From contig NC_084924.1 of assembly GCF_958298935.1 (NCBI RefSeq), positions 372,001 through 436,000 on the forward strand: DNA of 64,000 bases, given 5' to 3'. A program made the position numbers and the translations under genes. This DNA comes from Phragmites australis. Its lineage: Eukaryota > Streptophyta > Magnoliopsida > Poales > Poaceae. The notes under the pieces are model-generated. The model saw nothing but the letters and a program-made list of their open reading frames with translations, had not been told where the DNA came from and ran no database searches. Every line of letters starts with the position of its first letter. The first letter of the stretch is position 1. Below, in pieces: positions 1 to 11,847 of the stretch.

Positions 1-1
1 A

Positions 2-3000
2 GTCTTTGTCAATGGCGCCAAGTCTCGCTTACCGTACGGATCATATGTAAGCTCCTTCTCTTAATCACATCTGAGATGCATGCTTTCAACGCTTTCAGTG
101 GGTGGGTCGTTTGCAATTTCCAGTCCATTTAATTATTACATTAAGGAAAAACTCAAAATTGGATTTTTTTTTCTTCTTCTGAACTTCCTACAAGAAAATT
201 CCAACAAGTAGTAAACTAATTATATGCTAAAAGGGTATTTGTTTCAAGATAGAGCCACGAAACAATTTAATCCTGTGGATTGTATCAAACCCAATAACTG
301 AATACTACTATGACAAAGTTCTTCCATCTGTATCATTGCATTTGTCCACCAATCTATAAGCTTTGTACGATTACAGATGTTGAGAATATTAGTACTGGCA
401 GGCATATTCAAGTCGTACTGTATACTACAATATATCATTTGTGTCTGCTGTTGGAGCATTTGTAGGGCTATGTTGATCGAGACGATGTGCTAATCGAGTC
501 TCTCACAGTACGTGAGATGCTGTACTACTCGGCACTCCTGCAGCTTCCTGGTTTCTTATCTTTGAAGAAGTCCATAGTGGATGATGCTATCGCAGCCATG
601 TCGTTAGGTGACCATGCTGACAAGCTCATTGGTGGACACTGTTTTATGAAGAGGCTTCCTACTGGAGAGAGAAGGCGGGTCAGCATCGCAAGAGAGCTTG
701 TCATGAGACCACACGTTATATTTATTGATGAACCTCTCTATAACCTTGACAGGTCCGTAGCCAACGCTCTTCATGATTCCCTTTTCTGGCTTCGGTTCAA
801 AAAGAAACATGCGTACATGATTGTGCGATATTGATGTAGCATGGACTGTTATGAAAATTATCACATGATTATTCAGTAGATTAGTAGCATTCGATGGTCT
901 ACTGTAGATGATACCTTTGCATATCATTGTATAGTTGTAGACTGAGGTGCAAACTGCAAACTTGTTTGATATAACTTCTCTTTTGTTTGTCTTGTTGCAG
1001 TGTTTCTGCACTGCTCTTGATGGTCACATTGAAGAAACTTGCAAGCACAGGATGCACGGTCATCTTCACAATGTATCAAAGCAGCACAGAGGTTTTTGGA
1101 CTTTTTGATCGAATTTGCTTGCTTTCAAATGGGAACACGCTCTTTTTTGGAGAAACACTGGCTTGCCTACAGGTGAGTGAATTGTTTTTACATAGTGTGA
1201 ATTCCTAGCTCTGCTCGATGCTCATGTACATTCTAATTGTATTACCAATTTACCACTTCAATGAAACTATGGCGTCTCATTGTGCGGCCAGAATTACTTG
1301 AGTTCTGTAGTGTGTAGCATTGATACCAGGAGTAGCTGTACAGAATTATTTTCTGGAATTTTCTGAATCAGACAACCACTAAAGTGTACAAGTAACATTG
1401 CGAGAAACAAATAAATAAAGATGAGTAAAGTAGTAGTTACACGAAATCTTCCTTAACAAAAGAAGATAAATCCACGAGGTTGCGGTTGCTTGCATGATTC
1501 TTACTACTGCTAGCTGTCTAATTGCTCTGTTGTTGCTCTCTTGATTCCTATTGCAGAGCACTCTGTTTTCTGATTCCAGATGTATCTCTCATCTTTGCAA
1601 CCTATAGCATTCAAAACTCTCCTTATTTTGCCTATTCTACTGTAGCACTTCTCAAACGCTGGATTTCCATGCCCAATCATGCAAAGTCCATCTGATCACT
1701 TCTTGCGGGCTATCAATACTGACTTCGACAGAATCATAGCCATGTGCAAGAATTTACAGGTATCTTTTGGATTCATTTTGACACCATCTTTGGTTTTTAT
1801 CCTCAGTAGTTTCAATCAACTCAATGGAGAAATCTGCCTTGGTCGTAAGAGATAAAGACCTTTTTAGTTATTAACAGGATGATCAAGGTGATTTTTCGTC
1901 AGTGAGCATGGATACAGCAGTGGCAATTCGGACACTCGAAGCAACTTACAAACAATCAGCTGACTCTGTTGCAGTTGAATCAATGATTGCAAAGCTGACA
2001 GAGAAGGTAGCACTGCACGCTTGTATGACATATGAGTTATTGATGCCATCCCTTCATCCTGCATGCAGACATACTTGATACTTGTTGAAGATCATAGAGT
2101 CAGAGTGAGAATCACCCCATGTTGGGTTAAATTTTACAATGCAGAATAGCACTCTGCAGTATGCATAGCAATGAGAATAAGGCCTTTTTCCAGTCCTGTA
2201 TCCTGACTCGTTTGAAGTTGCTTCCTTGCAAGTAGTGTATAATCAAGTAACTATAAGGCACAACGACTCTTGAAAATTTATCTTGAGCTCCTTTAGAATG
2301 ATCGACAATACTGTATTCTGTTTCCAAGGAGATTTTCATTCCAATCCAGATATTCAATAGGAACTTGGCATTTGGTGTGGCCTAGAGTAATCTTAACCAT
2401 GCATCTAATACACACTCCTTAATTTAGAACAGTTAAATTGTACCCAGAAATTCCGTTTATATAACATTTGCTAACCCATGGTTCCCTCTTGGTTTTTCCA
2501 TGTGGTGTGATGCAGGAAGGTCCTTACATAAAAAGTAAAGGCAGGGCCAATGACGCAACAAGAATATTGGTTCTAACCTGGAGATCTCTGTTAATTATGT
2601 CAAGAGATTGGAAGTACTACTGGAGCAGACTTGCCTTGTATATGTTTATTGCTCTGTCAATCGGCACGATATTTACCGATATTGGTCATTCATTATCATC
2701 TGTAATGGTCAGTATGATTACGTTGTTATGTTTTGATTCATTGAATTTGTGATTTGGTGACGAAAGTTCACTTTGTTTTCACAGGCAAGGGTTTCTGCGA
2801 TATTTGCATTTGTATCATTTATCATCCTTCTAAGTGTTTCTGGAGTACCCGCTCATATTGACGAGGTCAAGGTGAATATTCTATCTTTAAATGGTGCATG
2901 TGCTGCTTAAATATTGCAACATTTTGGTAATGCCCTGGTTGCTGCACAAATGTAATTCTACTTTCAAGATTTCTTGTTGGAGGCTGTCTCTTTGGTGACT

Positions 3001-4149
3001 GTAGATTCATGCATGTAAGAGATGTTATGTCCTAGTACCTCCAGGCAAATCCTTGGATTTTTTTAGATAATGGAAGCACAACTTCCGGCCTTAGCATCAA
3101 CAAGACGTTAAGAAGTCCAAGATGCATACAACCATTTTTTTTAAATAGGCACTCAAATTCGTGCCAAGGAGACTCGAATTTGGGTGGTTTAGGTGTACAT
3201 CCACACCCTCAACCAATTAAGTTAGGCTCAGTTACTAGAATAGAAATCTTTGAATTTGCAATGAGCTAAAAATCCATTTAAATGGACTGTTGTCTGTGCT
3301 AGGATTATTAACGTTTTGTTTCTCCTATGCAGATTTATTCCCATGAAGAAACTAACCGGCATTCTGGAACAATGGTCTTCCTGTTAGGGCACTTCCTGTC
3401 AAGCATTCCTTTCCTATTTCTGGTCTCCATTTCTTCGTCATTGGTTTTCTACTTCCTGATAGGGCTCAGGAATGAGTTCAGCTTCCTGATGTACTTTGTA
3501 ATCACCATCTTTATGTGCCTGTTAGCTAATGAAGCGCTTATGATGATTATCTCATACATCTGGCTCGATACGTACAAATGCACCTCAACTCTCATTTGCC
3601 TATACGTAAGTATTCCTAGCACTCTTTGTTTAAGCATACGCATTTTTCAATTAATCAACATTGAATAAGCACAGTTTTGTTAACATTTTAGGTTATCATG
3701 ATGCTTGTAGCTGGATACTTTCGAATGCGAGAAACCTTACCCAATTCTGTATGGAATTACCCATTGTCCTTCATTTCATTTCACACGTACGCCGTCCAGG
3801 TAACCTACCATCTTACAGAAGGTTATGCTGATATCTCATTTTGGATTGGCATGACTTATACATGATCCGTTAAACAATTTTTCAGGGCTTGCTTGAAAAT
3901 GAGTACGTCGGTACATCATTCGCTGTTGGACAGATAAGGACTATACCTGGTGTCCAAGCCGTCCGAGGCTCATATGATATTTCTTCTTCGCCAAACGCCA
4001 AGTGGGTGAACCTCCTGGTTTTGCTTCTGATGGCAATCGGGTACCGAATTCTTTTGTACATCTTGCTTCGTCTAAAAGTAAGGAAACATGCCAGGCTTGG
4101 CAACTGGAGGTCTTGCTGGCAGAGTGTTCATACGGCTACTGCGAAGTGA
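2..4149 (+). CDS. ABCG-type half-size ABC transporter, ABCG3-like (5' end outside window)
   Basis: Ten exons visible: 2-46, 466-752, 1001-1172, 1646-1759, 1878-2006, 2516-2707, 2785-2871, 3333-3605, 3692-3799, 3886-4149. They splice in phase to 556 residues plus TGA. The N-terminus, including Walker A, lies upstream of base 1; I estimate roughly 170-180 residues are missing. The visible part holds the second half of the ATPase domain and then the ABC2-type membrane domain with about six hydrophobic segments. The ABC signature is degenerate (LPTGERRRVSI where active members have LSGGERKRVSI). Walker B reads VIFIDEP, but the following motif is LYNLDS instead of TSGLDS. This divergence is what I recall for the plant ABCG3 branch, so this is probably that orthologue and not a dying paralogue: no stop or frameshift is present. 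Expected in a membrane; substrate unknown. The exon 2 donor (GTCCGT) is weak but required by phase. Confidence 0.85.
3133..3230 (-). repeat. tRNA-derived SINE-like repeat in ABCG intron
   Basis: Read on the minus strand, this segment has an A-box-like TTAATTGGTTGAGGG, a B-box-like ATTCGAGTCTCC about 35 bases later, and then an A-rich tail, the order of a Pol III promoter in tRNA-derived SINEs. It lies in the intron between exons 7 and 8 of the ABCG gene. The neighbouring segment from about 3050 may belong to the same or another repeat. Family assignment is inference. Confidence 0.45.
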
Positions 4150-5300
4150 CTGCCATTTGTTGTAGGGTTTTGTTGGGTTCATTTTTATGTCCATATATGC
4201 ATGTATACGCATATTGGTTGACTAGTTGCGTATCTAACCCATGAAAACAAAGAAATGCAGGTGCACAGAGGCACACTGCTACCGTATGTATCACCGATTG
4301 ACAATGGAATCATGGGGTTGCTCTTCTTGTCTTGTAAATCATGCAGCTTTGTTGTTTCCCACCAGGCAGGCTTCACTTTGTTTGCTTTGGACTGGATCGA
4401 TTTTGCTTCTGTGAATTGTAGAAATTGAACCTGTTACATGACATACGCACGGTCGATTTTCTCTTGGATCAAATAAAATGCAGAACAATTTACCTTGTTC
4501 CAGGAATAAAAGCCAGAGCAAGTTAATTTACAAGCTCACTGCAGGTGTGCTCTGAACTCGCAGGCAGAGAGATGACCTCCATTGTTGTTGTAGTTGGTGG
4601 AGAGGATGATATCCATGTCAATGGCAAGAGAAGCCTAATAATGAAGCAAGCATCCTAAACGTTGTACACTCTCGCCGTCTCCGCGTCTACAGTTCCTGTT
4701 TGCTTGCCTTCCTAGGTTGATATTTTTGGGTTTTTACTGAAAAGCTAGCCTTTAGTTTCTAGTTGGTTGTTTTTTACTATAATTTTTAATAACTTTTTAG
4801 CTTTTTAATATAACTAAAATGGTTTACTTCTTAGCTTTTAGTACATTCTCTAGCTTTGAGGTTTTTCGAAAAAACAGTTTAGCAGGCAGCCTTTTTGTAC
4901 TTCTGGATTCTTCGGACAAGCAAACACAGCCTTAGGTACATGCTTGGCGCCGGCGCGCTTGATTCCTACCTCGATCGAGCTCCATGGCTATGCAGATGCA
5001 GCCTGCAGGTACGTATAGATAGTAAGATTGATGGCAATGGCGCCATGTCATTTGTCTGACACTCCGATCCAGTAACAATGGCGCCGCGCCGTTCCCGAGG
5101 AAATTTTAGCGCCGGCGCTCACCACGAGGCAGATCAGAGGCAACTATCACTGTAGGGGTACTACTCTAGCAGGCTATGCATCCGATGCAATGCGGGAATC
5201 AATCATGCCAGGCGTACGAGAAGAACAAGTAGTCGTAGCAGCTGTCGAGACCGATATACTTCGTACTCAACAGCTGCGGCGACTTATCTATGATTTGATT
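4150..5300. other. intergenic spacer with AT-rich MITE-like segment
   Basis: This is 3' flank of the ABCG gene followed by spacer. Around 4735-4930 a T-rich, A-rich segment with repeated AGCTTTT-type words resembles one downstream of the WD40 gene promoter at about 46035-46290 (reverse orientation) and may be a short MITE. I see no gene here. Confidence 0.35.
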
Positions 5301-5540
5301 TCACATGACAGAGCACGCGTTGGGGTTCTCGTCGCTCAACAGCTGAACCCCGTGCGTGCCCAGCTCCTTCTCGTCGTCAGCCTCTCCCTGCTGCTGCTGC
5401 TTCTTGTTTCCGCTGCTGGCCTCATGATTATCATCTCCAGCAGCTGCGGCCTTACTTGTCCTCCTTCTCGTCACCTGCTTCTTGCCCTTGTCCACCGTCA
5501 CCTGCTTCACCCCTGCCCTGCATTGCAACCATAGATGGAG
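5301..5540 (-). CDS. possible last exon of an unrecognised charged protein
   Basis: On the minus strand an open frame ends in TGA at 5301 and reads as a lysine-, glutamate- and glutamine-rich hydrophilic tail (for example VDKGKKQVTRRRTSKAAAAG) ending NACSVM. The frame has no ATG. It is preceded by a plausible acceptor (TTGCAATGCAG) just before GGCAGGGGTG near 5525, so it could be the terminal exon of a multi-exon gene, but I could not find partner exons. The plus-strand frame over the same bases is a low-complexity leucine shadow. Weak call: it may be a gene relic or chance. Confidence 0.2.
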   Translation of the reverse strand, partial: LHLWLQCRAGVKQVTVDKGKKQVTRRRTSKAAAAGDDNHEASSGNKKQQQQGEADDEKELGTHGVQLLSDENPNACSVM

Positions 5541-6900
5541 CTTGATGAGCGAGCAGAGGGGGTCCCGTCCCGTCAATTCGATAGATAACTTCTCATCTTT
5601 TGGGCGCTGCGTTTGATCCGGTCAATGCAGCCGGATCTTGAGCGCCACCGTCGATTCCGGCGGCTTCAATTCGTGCATGCATCAGTTAGAACGCAATCGA
5701 TTAAGCAAATTAACGGCTGGTCTGGCTGTGTTAATTGCGGTGCGTGGTGGTTATGGTGTGTGAGCAGAACGACTCAGCGTGGTCGGAGGAGGAAGAAGAG
5801 GAAGCAGGGTAGAGGAGTTGGGCCAGGTCCAACGTTTACTTATTTATTTGCGGCCTACCGTTGGGCACGTGGCTAGTTGACCTTGACTGAATGACACGTG
5901 GAGCCATCTCCATGGCTTTTAATCTCCTACTCCTCCTCGATTAGGACTAGAAATTCCTTCACATTCTTTTATTTATTTATTTTACAGCTGGGTTTTCTTT
6001 CCAGAGTCTATATTAGAGGTTTTAAATAAGGTGCAGGTTCGAAGTCGAACTTCGGATCGGCAAGCCGTTCGGTCGCATGCAAATATTCCATCACATTGAA
6101 GCCTGTCGAGATGAGAAATCAGCTATAGAGGTCGTCATCTCCATACCAAGATCAGCCTAGATCCGTAGAGATTTGCGGTGTGGCGGTTGGTCGAGAGCAT
6201 CTCTCCTCTCCGCAATACTATATAAAATCTCTGTTCCTTAATGAGGTATGCAGCAGGTCTTACTTGAGCTTTTTTTAATTCTTATTTTCGCTTTCATGGC
6301 AGCATCAGCAGATTGGTTTCATTTCTTATTCCTCTCTCCAAGATGCAAGATTTCCTTAATACTACTATCGTACTGTCGTGTTTGAATTTGCTTAAGTTAA
6401 ACTAAGGCAGAGATGTATCTAGTCTAGGTATTCATTTGTGTACGTACCTCTCTAGCTGTAGTGCGTATAAAAGTAGAAATATTTTTTTATATATCATCAG
6501 CTTAAATCATTGACATGTAAGATTCAATTTCACATGTTATTAGCATAGCTGATGATACGGATGAAAAATATACCTCTAAAATGATAGATGGATGCAAATT
6601 CCTCGTAAAAGGAGGATAAGTAAGTAGTAGCCACAACATCAGCCTGCAAACAAAGAAAAACACAAAAAGAGATGGATTGGCTTTGAAATCAGATGGAGTT
6701 GGAAGTAAACGACGACAAAATCTCCGAGTCCCTTCTTCTTTCTCCGACGACGGCGACAATATTACCCCTACCTCCTCCTCCTCCTCAGAGTTAGAGATGG
6801 ATGACCGAGGCGGCGGCGGGTAGGAAAATGAAGAAAAAAGGAAAAAGATCCGGGGAAAGCGACGCGGGCCTGGACCCAAATGCTGCCCAGAGAGGACCAG
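5541..6900. other. intergenic spacer and LARP upstream region
   Basis: I recognise no gene or defined repeat here. Open frames are short and compositionally biased. The last 300 bases form the upstream region of the La-related gene. Confidence 0.4.
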
Positions 6901-6903
6901 GCC

Positions 6904-7032
6904 CAGTGCAGTGCAGTGCAGTGCCGTGCCATGCCATGCCATGCCATGCGCTCGCTGTCAGGCCCCTCAGACTCTCAGCTCAGCTCAGAAGAGAGAGAGA
7001 GAGAGAGTGTGTGTGTGTGTGTGCGCGCGCGC
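6904..7032. repeat. pentanucleotide and compound (GA)n(GT)n(GC)n microsatellites in LARP 5' region
   Basis: Runs of GTGCA/TGCCA-type pentamers occupy about 6904-6949. A compound dinucleotide tract follows, GA then GT then GC, at about 6988-7032, just upstream of the La-related protein start. They probably lie in the promoter or 5' UTR. Confidence 0.8.
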
Positions 7033-7070
7033 TTCCCCATCCCCATCCCTCGGATCACCGCCGCCGCTGC

Positions 7071-7079
7071 AAACCCTAA
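7071..7079 (+). promoter_or_regulatory. telo-box upstream of LARP start
   Basis: AAACCCTAA, the plant telo-box common in promoters and leaders of translation-related genes, sits 12 bases before the ATG at 7092. Its position suggests it is transcribed, so a regulatory role is inferred only. Confidence 0.5.
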
Positions 7080-7091
7080 CCCCCCGCGGCC

Positions 7092-10000
7092 ATGGAACCG
7101 CCCGCCGCCGCCTCGCCTGATCCGACCACGTCCCCGGCCAAGCGCTCCGCCTGGAGGCACCCCGCCCCCAACGGCGTCGTCGACGCGCCCGCGCCCGCGC
7201 CCGCGCCTGCGCCTGCGCCTGGGGTCATGGACGCCAACCACTGGCCCGCGCTATCCGAGACGGCCAAGACCACCAAGCCCGCTCCCGCTCCCGACCCCTC
7301 CAGGCCTCCGGACTCCTCGTCTCCTGCGCCCGTCGCTTCATCGGTCAGATCTCTTGTTACTCTCCCGCTCTCCATCCGGTATCTGCTAGTTCGTGGCGCG
7401 ATTGACCGCTTTATGGCCATTTCTCGGTATTCTTAGGCCATCGCGAATTCATCCCATTCGCAAAAGCACGGCTCGGCCACCCATCACGGTCGCCAGAAGC
7501 CGGCCAGGCGCGGGGCCGGCGGCGGCGAGCACTCCCCTAGGGACCATCCTGACCGGAGCAACGGTAGGTGGGATCACGGCAGTGGTGGTGGCGGGGCCAG
7601 GGGTGGTCAGAGAAACCACAATAATGGTAGCGGTAGAAGGGGCAATGGCACCGGTGGCTATGGCGGTGGGGTTTCTCACCATGGTGGTGGTGGTGGTGCC
7701 GCCGGCGGCGGCTTTGGTGGCAGGCGAAGAGGGGGATACGACAGCTTCTATCGTGGCCCTCCTCCTCCAATCGGTATGGGCCCATACATGCGGGGTGCAC
7801 CACCCCTACCTCCGCCGATGGCGGTCGCTCCACCGTTCATGGGTCCTCCGCCACCACCAGTCTCACCCATGCGGGCATTTGCTGGACCCATGGTGTTCCA
7901 TGGTAAGGTCATCCGTGCTTTCATAGGTTTTGCAGACACCACTTTGCTGCTATTGCTGCTGGCTGCTTTGGTGCTGTTTATTCAGTTCAAGATACTGTAT
8001 CTATCAATTGTCACGATCATTTTTTATGTCCAGATATGCCGTCTCCGGTGTCTCCTGTATCCCCAATGTACTTTTTTGGCCCTCCCCCACCCCCAGAAGC
8101 TCTCAGGGGACTGGCTCTTGCACCTCCTATGGTTGGTCCACCTGCTTACCCTTACTTTCAAGCCCCGCCTGAGCCACAGCCTGAGCCTGAGCCTGAGCCT
8201 GATGCTGAAGAGAAACATGCCAGGCTGCTGAAGCAGATAGAGTTCTACTTCAGGTGGCTACATTGAGATCTTTTCACACTACTGAATTCATCAATTGGTT
8301 AAGAGTGTGCTTCTGTTGATCATGATCATGTTCTTTGATCCACAGCAAGGATAACTTATGTACAGATGTGTTTTTGAGGCAAAATATGGATGACCAGGGC
8401 TGGGTTGATATATCTCTCATAGCTGGCTTTAAGAAGGTAATCATAACTACTTTTGTCTTCTATTCACTGTTTCCTGTGTTGCCAAACATTGAACTTTTGG
8501 GTTGCTGATTTGTTGTCAATATCAGTACTATTTATCGATACTGGCAATCTGTTATAGTAACGCATGTTCAGAGATACACTTGCATCTTTTGATCAAGCAA
8601 ATTTATTGTGTTCCTACTCACTCCATCTCCCAGCTATGTAAAACTAATTATGCACATTAGTTTTTGCTACAAGATTAATTACAGTTTATCGTTGAATATA
8701 ATGTTTGGTCATTGCATGCTGCACCCTGGTTCTTTCCATCATATTAACAACCCCAGTGCCTTGCATGTCATGGATCATTGTTTCAAATTTTTGAACTAGC
8801 AGTTTTACTATTAATGAGTTAGTGTTAAACCGTTAATATCTAGTTTCCCATATTATAGTGGCTTGAACTCCTTTGTCGAAAATTTTATTCTGACTCCACC
8901 TTCAAATCAACTTTTGGTCGCAGGTTTGTAGTTTATTATAGGAACTTATTTATTAATTAATGCGAAAAATAATCTGTGCAAACTGATCTTTTGGGTGTTG
9001 GCATGTGCATGCTTTGATGTGGTCTGCTAGATGTGATCTGGATGGTTCGGATTTAGAGTTACTTGAAGAGGAGGGATAATGCATACAATTTCTCAATCAC
9101 TGAGCAAGTGGTTCATAACATATCCATCCATTGACATCATTATCCCTCTTAAACTGGAATGATGCAAACCTCATCAAAAGGCATGTCCTGAGAGTTTAGA
9201 TGTTCACACTCAATGATGGATCAGTACTAGGTACTAACCTTTATTAAATCATTATAGTCCGTACTGTATTTTCTACGACCAAGTTGGATCTCTCTAAAAA
9301 AATGTGAAGTATCTTTAATCTTTTGTGCATGAAGGCTCTACTTTTGGACTTTTGGTGCAATCTATATCGCGCTATACTTCTGGTTAGTTACTAAAGTTCG
9401 ATGCGATCCTAGTAATTCTTGGCTTGTGGGGTTGTGGTCCCATTTGGTCTCTTAGTTTTCTTGGTTGATTGGCGCTATTCCAAATTTGTTATTCTAGTTT
9501 CTTGGGGCGATTGGCGCTATTCCAAATTTGTTTCTCATCCCTCTTTTTTCCCCGAGGAAGTTGCTCATCAGGCCTAAAAGACGTGGTTCTGTACAGAATA
9601 TCACTTTTTTGAATAAATGTTTTCAATTTCTGCAGGTATGGAAGTTGCATTTGTACATGATGGTTTTTCCTCAATCTTACTTTTTATTGTTTCTTTTGGA
9701 GGTGGATTTCTCTTCACATGTATGAAGTTTTGTAATGCATGACGATCCCTTTGACCCAAAGTGAAGATGTAGAAATTAATTTCCACATTAATTCTCAAGT
9801 TGCTGTATATAAATATGTGTAGCATTTCCCTTCTTTTTAATTTTGGTGTGGGGTGGGGTAGGGGTGTTATTTTGAGTTGGATGGTGAGAAATGCTAGCAT
9901 ACTATTGCATATTGTTGATTGTGTGCTGAACTGCATATTTATTCTTATGGCCACGTGGTACATTTTATGAGGTCTTTTCGCCGAAGCACACAACTCAGCT

Positions 10001-11847
10001 TCAGTTGACCACTCTTTTTGCATGTTAGGATACTGGTTGTTCTGCCTATAAATGGAGACAATAGTTTGCTGGTTGGAGTTGTATAGGAATAAAATATGAG
10101 AATATGAGAGGGAGAGAACCATCAGATTGATATGTATCGGCTGAAGTTATTATTCTATATTTCTTGCATTTTATATGCAAGAACGTACATGGCCAGTATT
10201 AACTTTTCTGAGTGAATTACATGTTTTTCTGAGTGAATTACATCTGTGAGAAAGTGCATAACCATGCTATCATTGTGAACTGATTATGAAAATGTGAAGG
10301 TGCAGCAAATGATTGTATACAGATAATTTTGGAATTCAAATTTTGTTCGTCTGTTTGATGTGTATTCATATAGCAGCAAGCTCTTGCTTGAGTTTATTGT
10401 TACACTGAATGCATAATGGGGAGTGGCATTTACAACCTACTGTAGTGGCAGTAGGTATGAGTTTTTGTTGTTTTTCTGTTTCCTAGAAGTTGAAACTAAT
10501 GACTACTGAAAACTGATTTTTTTGTAAGGGTTTATAGTTTGATAGAGAGTATGTGCCAAAGGGCCTTTTCGCTCTGATCTTTAAATACATTTTGTGCAAC
10601 TTACATATCTTGTTATTTTGAATTATTTGTATACATAAATTTTATTTAAATAGCTAAACTAGTATATAAAACGGTTGATTTTAGGCTAAGCAAGCAAGAT
10701 GGACAGCTTTTTTGAAGAAGTATCAGTGCATTTCGGTTTATTGCAAGTCTAAGGCCATCATAACCTTGAATCTAGAGTGTGGGACCCTGTGGCATAAATT
10801 AGTGTTCTTATCACAATAGATCTGGAAGTCTTTTAGATTATTACTTTTGACAATTGACACTGGAAGTCTTTTAGATTAATACTTTTGACAATTGACAGTG
10901 GGAGTTGTTTCTACTTGCATTTCTGGATAAGTCTGTGCTATTTGGGTGTTACAGTGACACCGCTGATTTCGAAAAGATGATTTATGTGGCATAGTTGTCA
11001 CAGCATTGCCTGGGCATCCAGACGGCTGTGAGTGGACACCAGGATCCCTCACCTTGCGCCACTGGATCTGCCTCTTCCCATTCTGCTCAATGCTGTGTTC
11101 ATGCATCTTATCCACAAACACCATTTCCACCTTGCCACCACCATCTGTGCAAAGCAATGAAGAAAACTTAGGGTGCTATCTAAAAAACGATATGTTTTCA
11201 TGAATATTTGAAGGAGTGTGTTAATTGTGTTACTGTGCTGCAACATTGTTTTTTGCAGGTTCAGGAGCTGACTAATGACCTACAGTATATAAAGGAGACA
11301 GTTCAGTCCTCATCTATACTGGAAATACAGGTATTTGCTCTGATTTGGCTGTAGTTTCAGCAAAATATCTAGTTCCATTTATGCCCACTGATAATTGTTA
11401 CAAGTAATGCTTCCATGCTTTACCCCTTCGATGGGAGTTGGGAATTGCACTTTGAAGCACCCCGGGGTATAATTAGTTGGAATCCACAATTTCGGAATTG
11501 CAGAATGGTTTTGACCTTTGAGATTTTAATCTTATGAAGTCAAATGGTTTTTGTACTTATTTAGGCCATTTTATGTGTTAATGCAGGACGGCAAAATTAG
11601 GAAGCAAAATGATTGGGACAAATGGGTGATCCCCCGAGAGAGCAATCCTGATATTCCATCAAGCTCAGCATCTGTGCCAGGCCCTGATGTCAATAATCTG
11701 ACAGCACATCTTGGAGGCATGGGTCTGCATGTATCTGCTAGCTCTAGTAGCACGGTGGACCAAAATCATCATGAGGTCCTCCGGAATGGATCCTCTTCCG
11801 GTAATGGCAAAGCACCAGTAGCTGAAGACAATTCTGGTCACCAGTAG
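7092..11847 (+). CDS. La-related protein, LARP1 group (LARP1b/c-like)
   Basis: Six exons: 7092-7343, 7437-7902, 8034-8253, 8346-8436, 11259-11330, 11587-11847, giving 453 residues and TAG. Residues 1-290 are low-complexity: Ala/Pro-rich, then an Arg/Gly/His-rich RGG-like stretch, then proline-rich. The La motif follows at about 300-380 (LLKQIEFYFSKDNL, DVFLRQNMDDQGWVDISLIA and NDWDKWV), the winged-helix fold that binds RNA ends. No C-terminal DM15 repeats are present, as in the short plant LARP1b/1c proteins, which act with mRNA in the cytoplasm and in stress or senescence; the exact role here is inference. The ATG at 7092 opens the long frame, follows a telo-box, and is the first in-frame start. 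Intron 4 is unusually long (8437-11258, 2.8 kb) and splits the La motif itself. Confidence 0.92.
9452..9533 (+). repeat. tandem duplication of about 41 bp in LARP intron 4
   Basis: The phrase GATTGGCGCTATTCCAAATT occurs twice, about 42 bases apart, with similar sequence before each copy. Confidence 0.75.
10823..10907 (+). repeat. tandem duplication in LARP intron 4
   Basis: Two near-identical copies of a roughly 40-base unit containing GGAAGTCTTTTAGATTA and TTTTGACAATTGACA lie next to each other. A smaller duplication of TTTCTGAGTGAATTACAT is at about 10206-10244. Confidence 0.8.
10876..11157 (-). other. antisense coding-like segment in LARP intron 4, unrecognised
   Basis: The minus-strand frame is open for 93 codons and has protein-like composition, including KVEMVFVDKMHEHSIEQNGK and RQIQWRKVRDPGVHSQP. 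The frame has no ATG at its start. A possible splice acceptor (TTTGCACAG) precedes ATGGTGG near 11141. I do not recognise the family. It could be a captured or relic exon, or a fragment of an unknown transposon. Function unknown. Confidence 0.25.

Noticed and set aside
604..1011. 135-codon minus-strand frame over the ABCG gene
   Set aside because: It overlaps real exon 2 of the transporter antisense and has no family pattern.
7776..8231. Long plus frame through LARP exons 2-3 and intron 2
   Set aside because: It retains the intron between 7902 and 8034; the tail is leucine/serine low complexity, while splicing restores the La-related frame.
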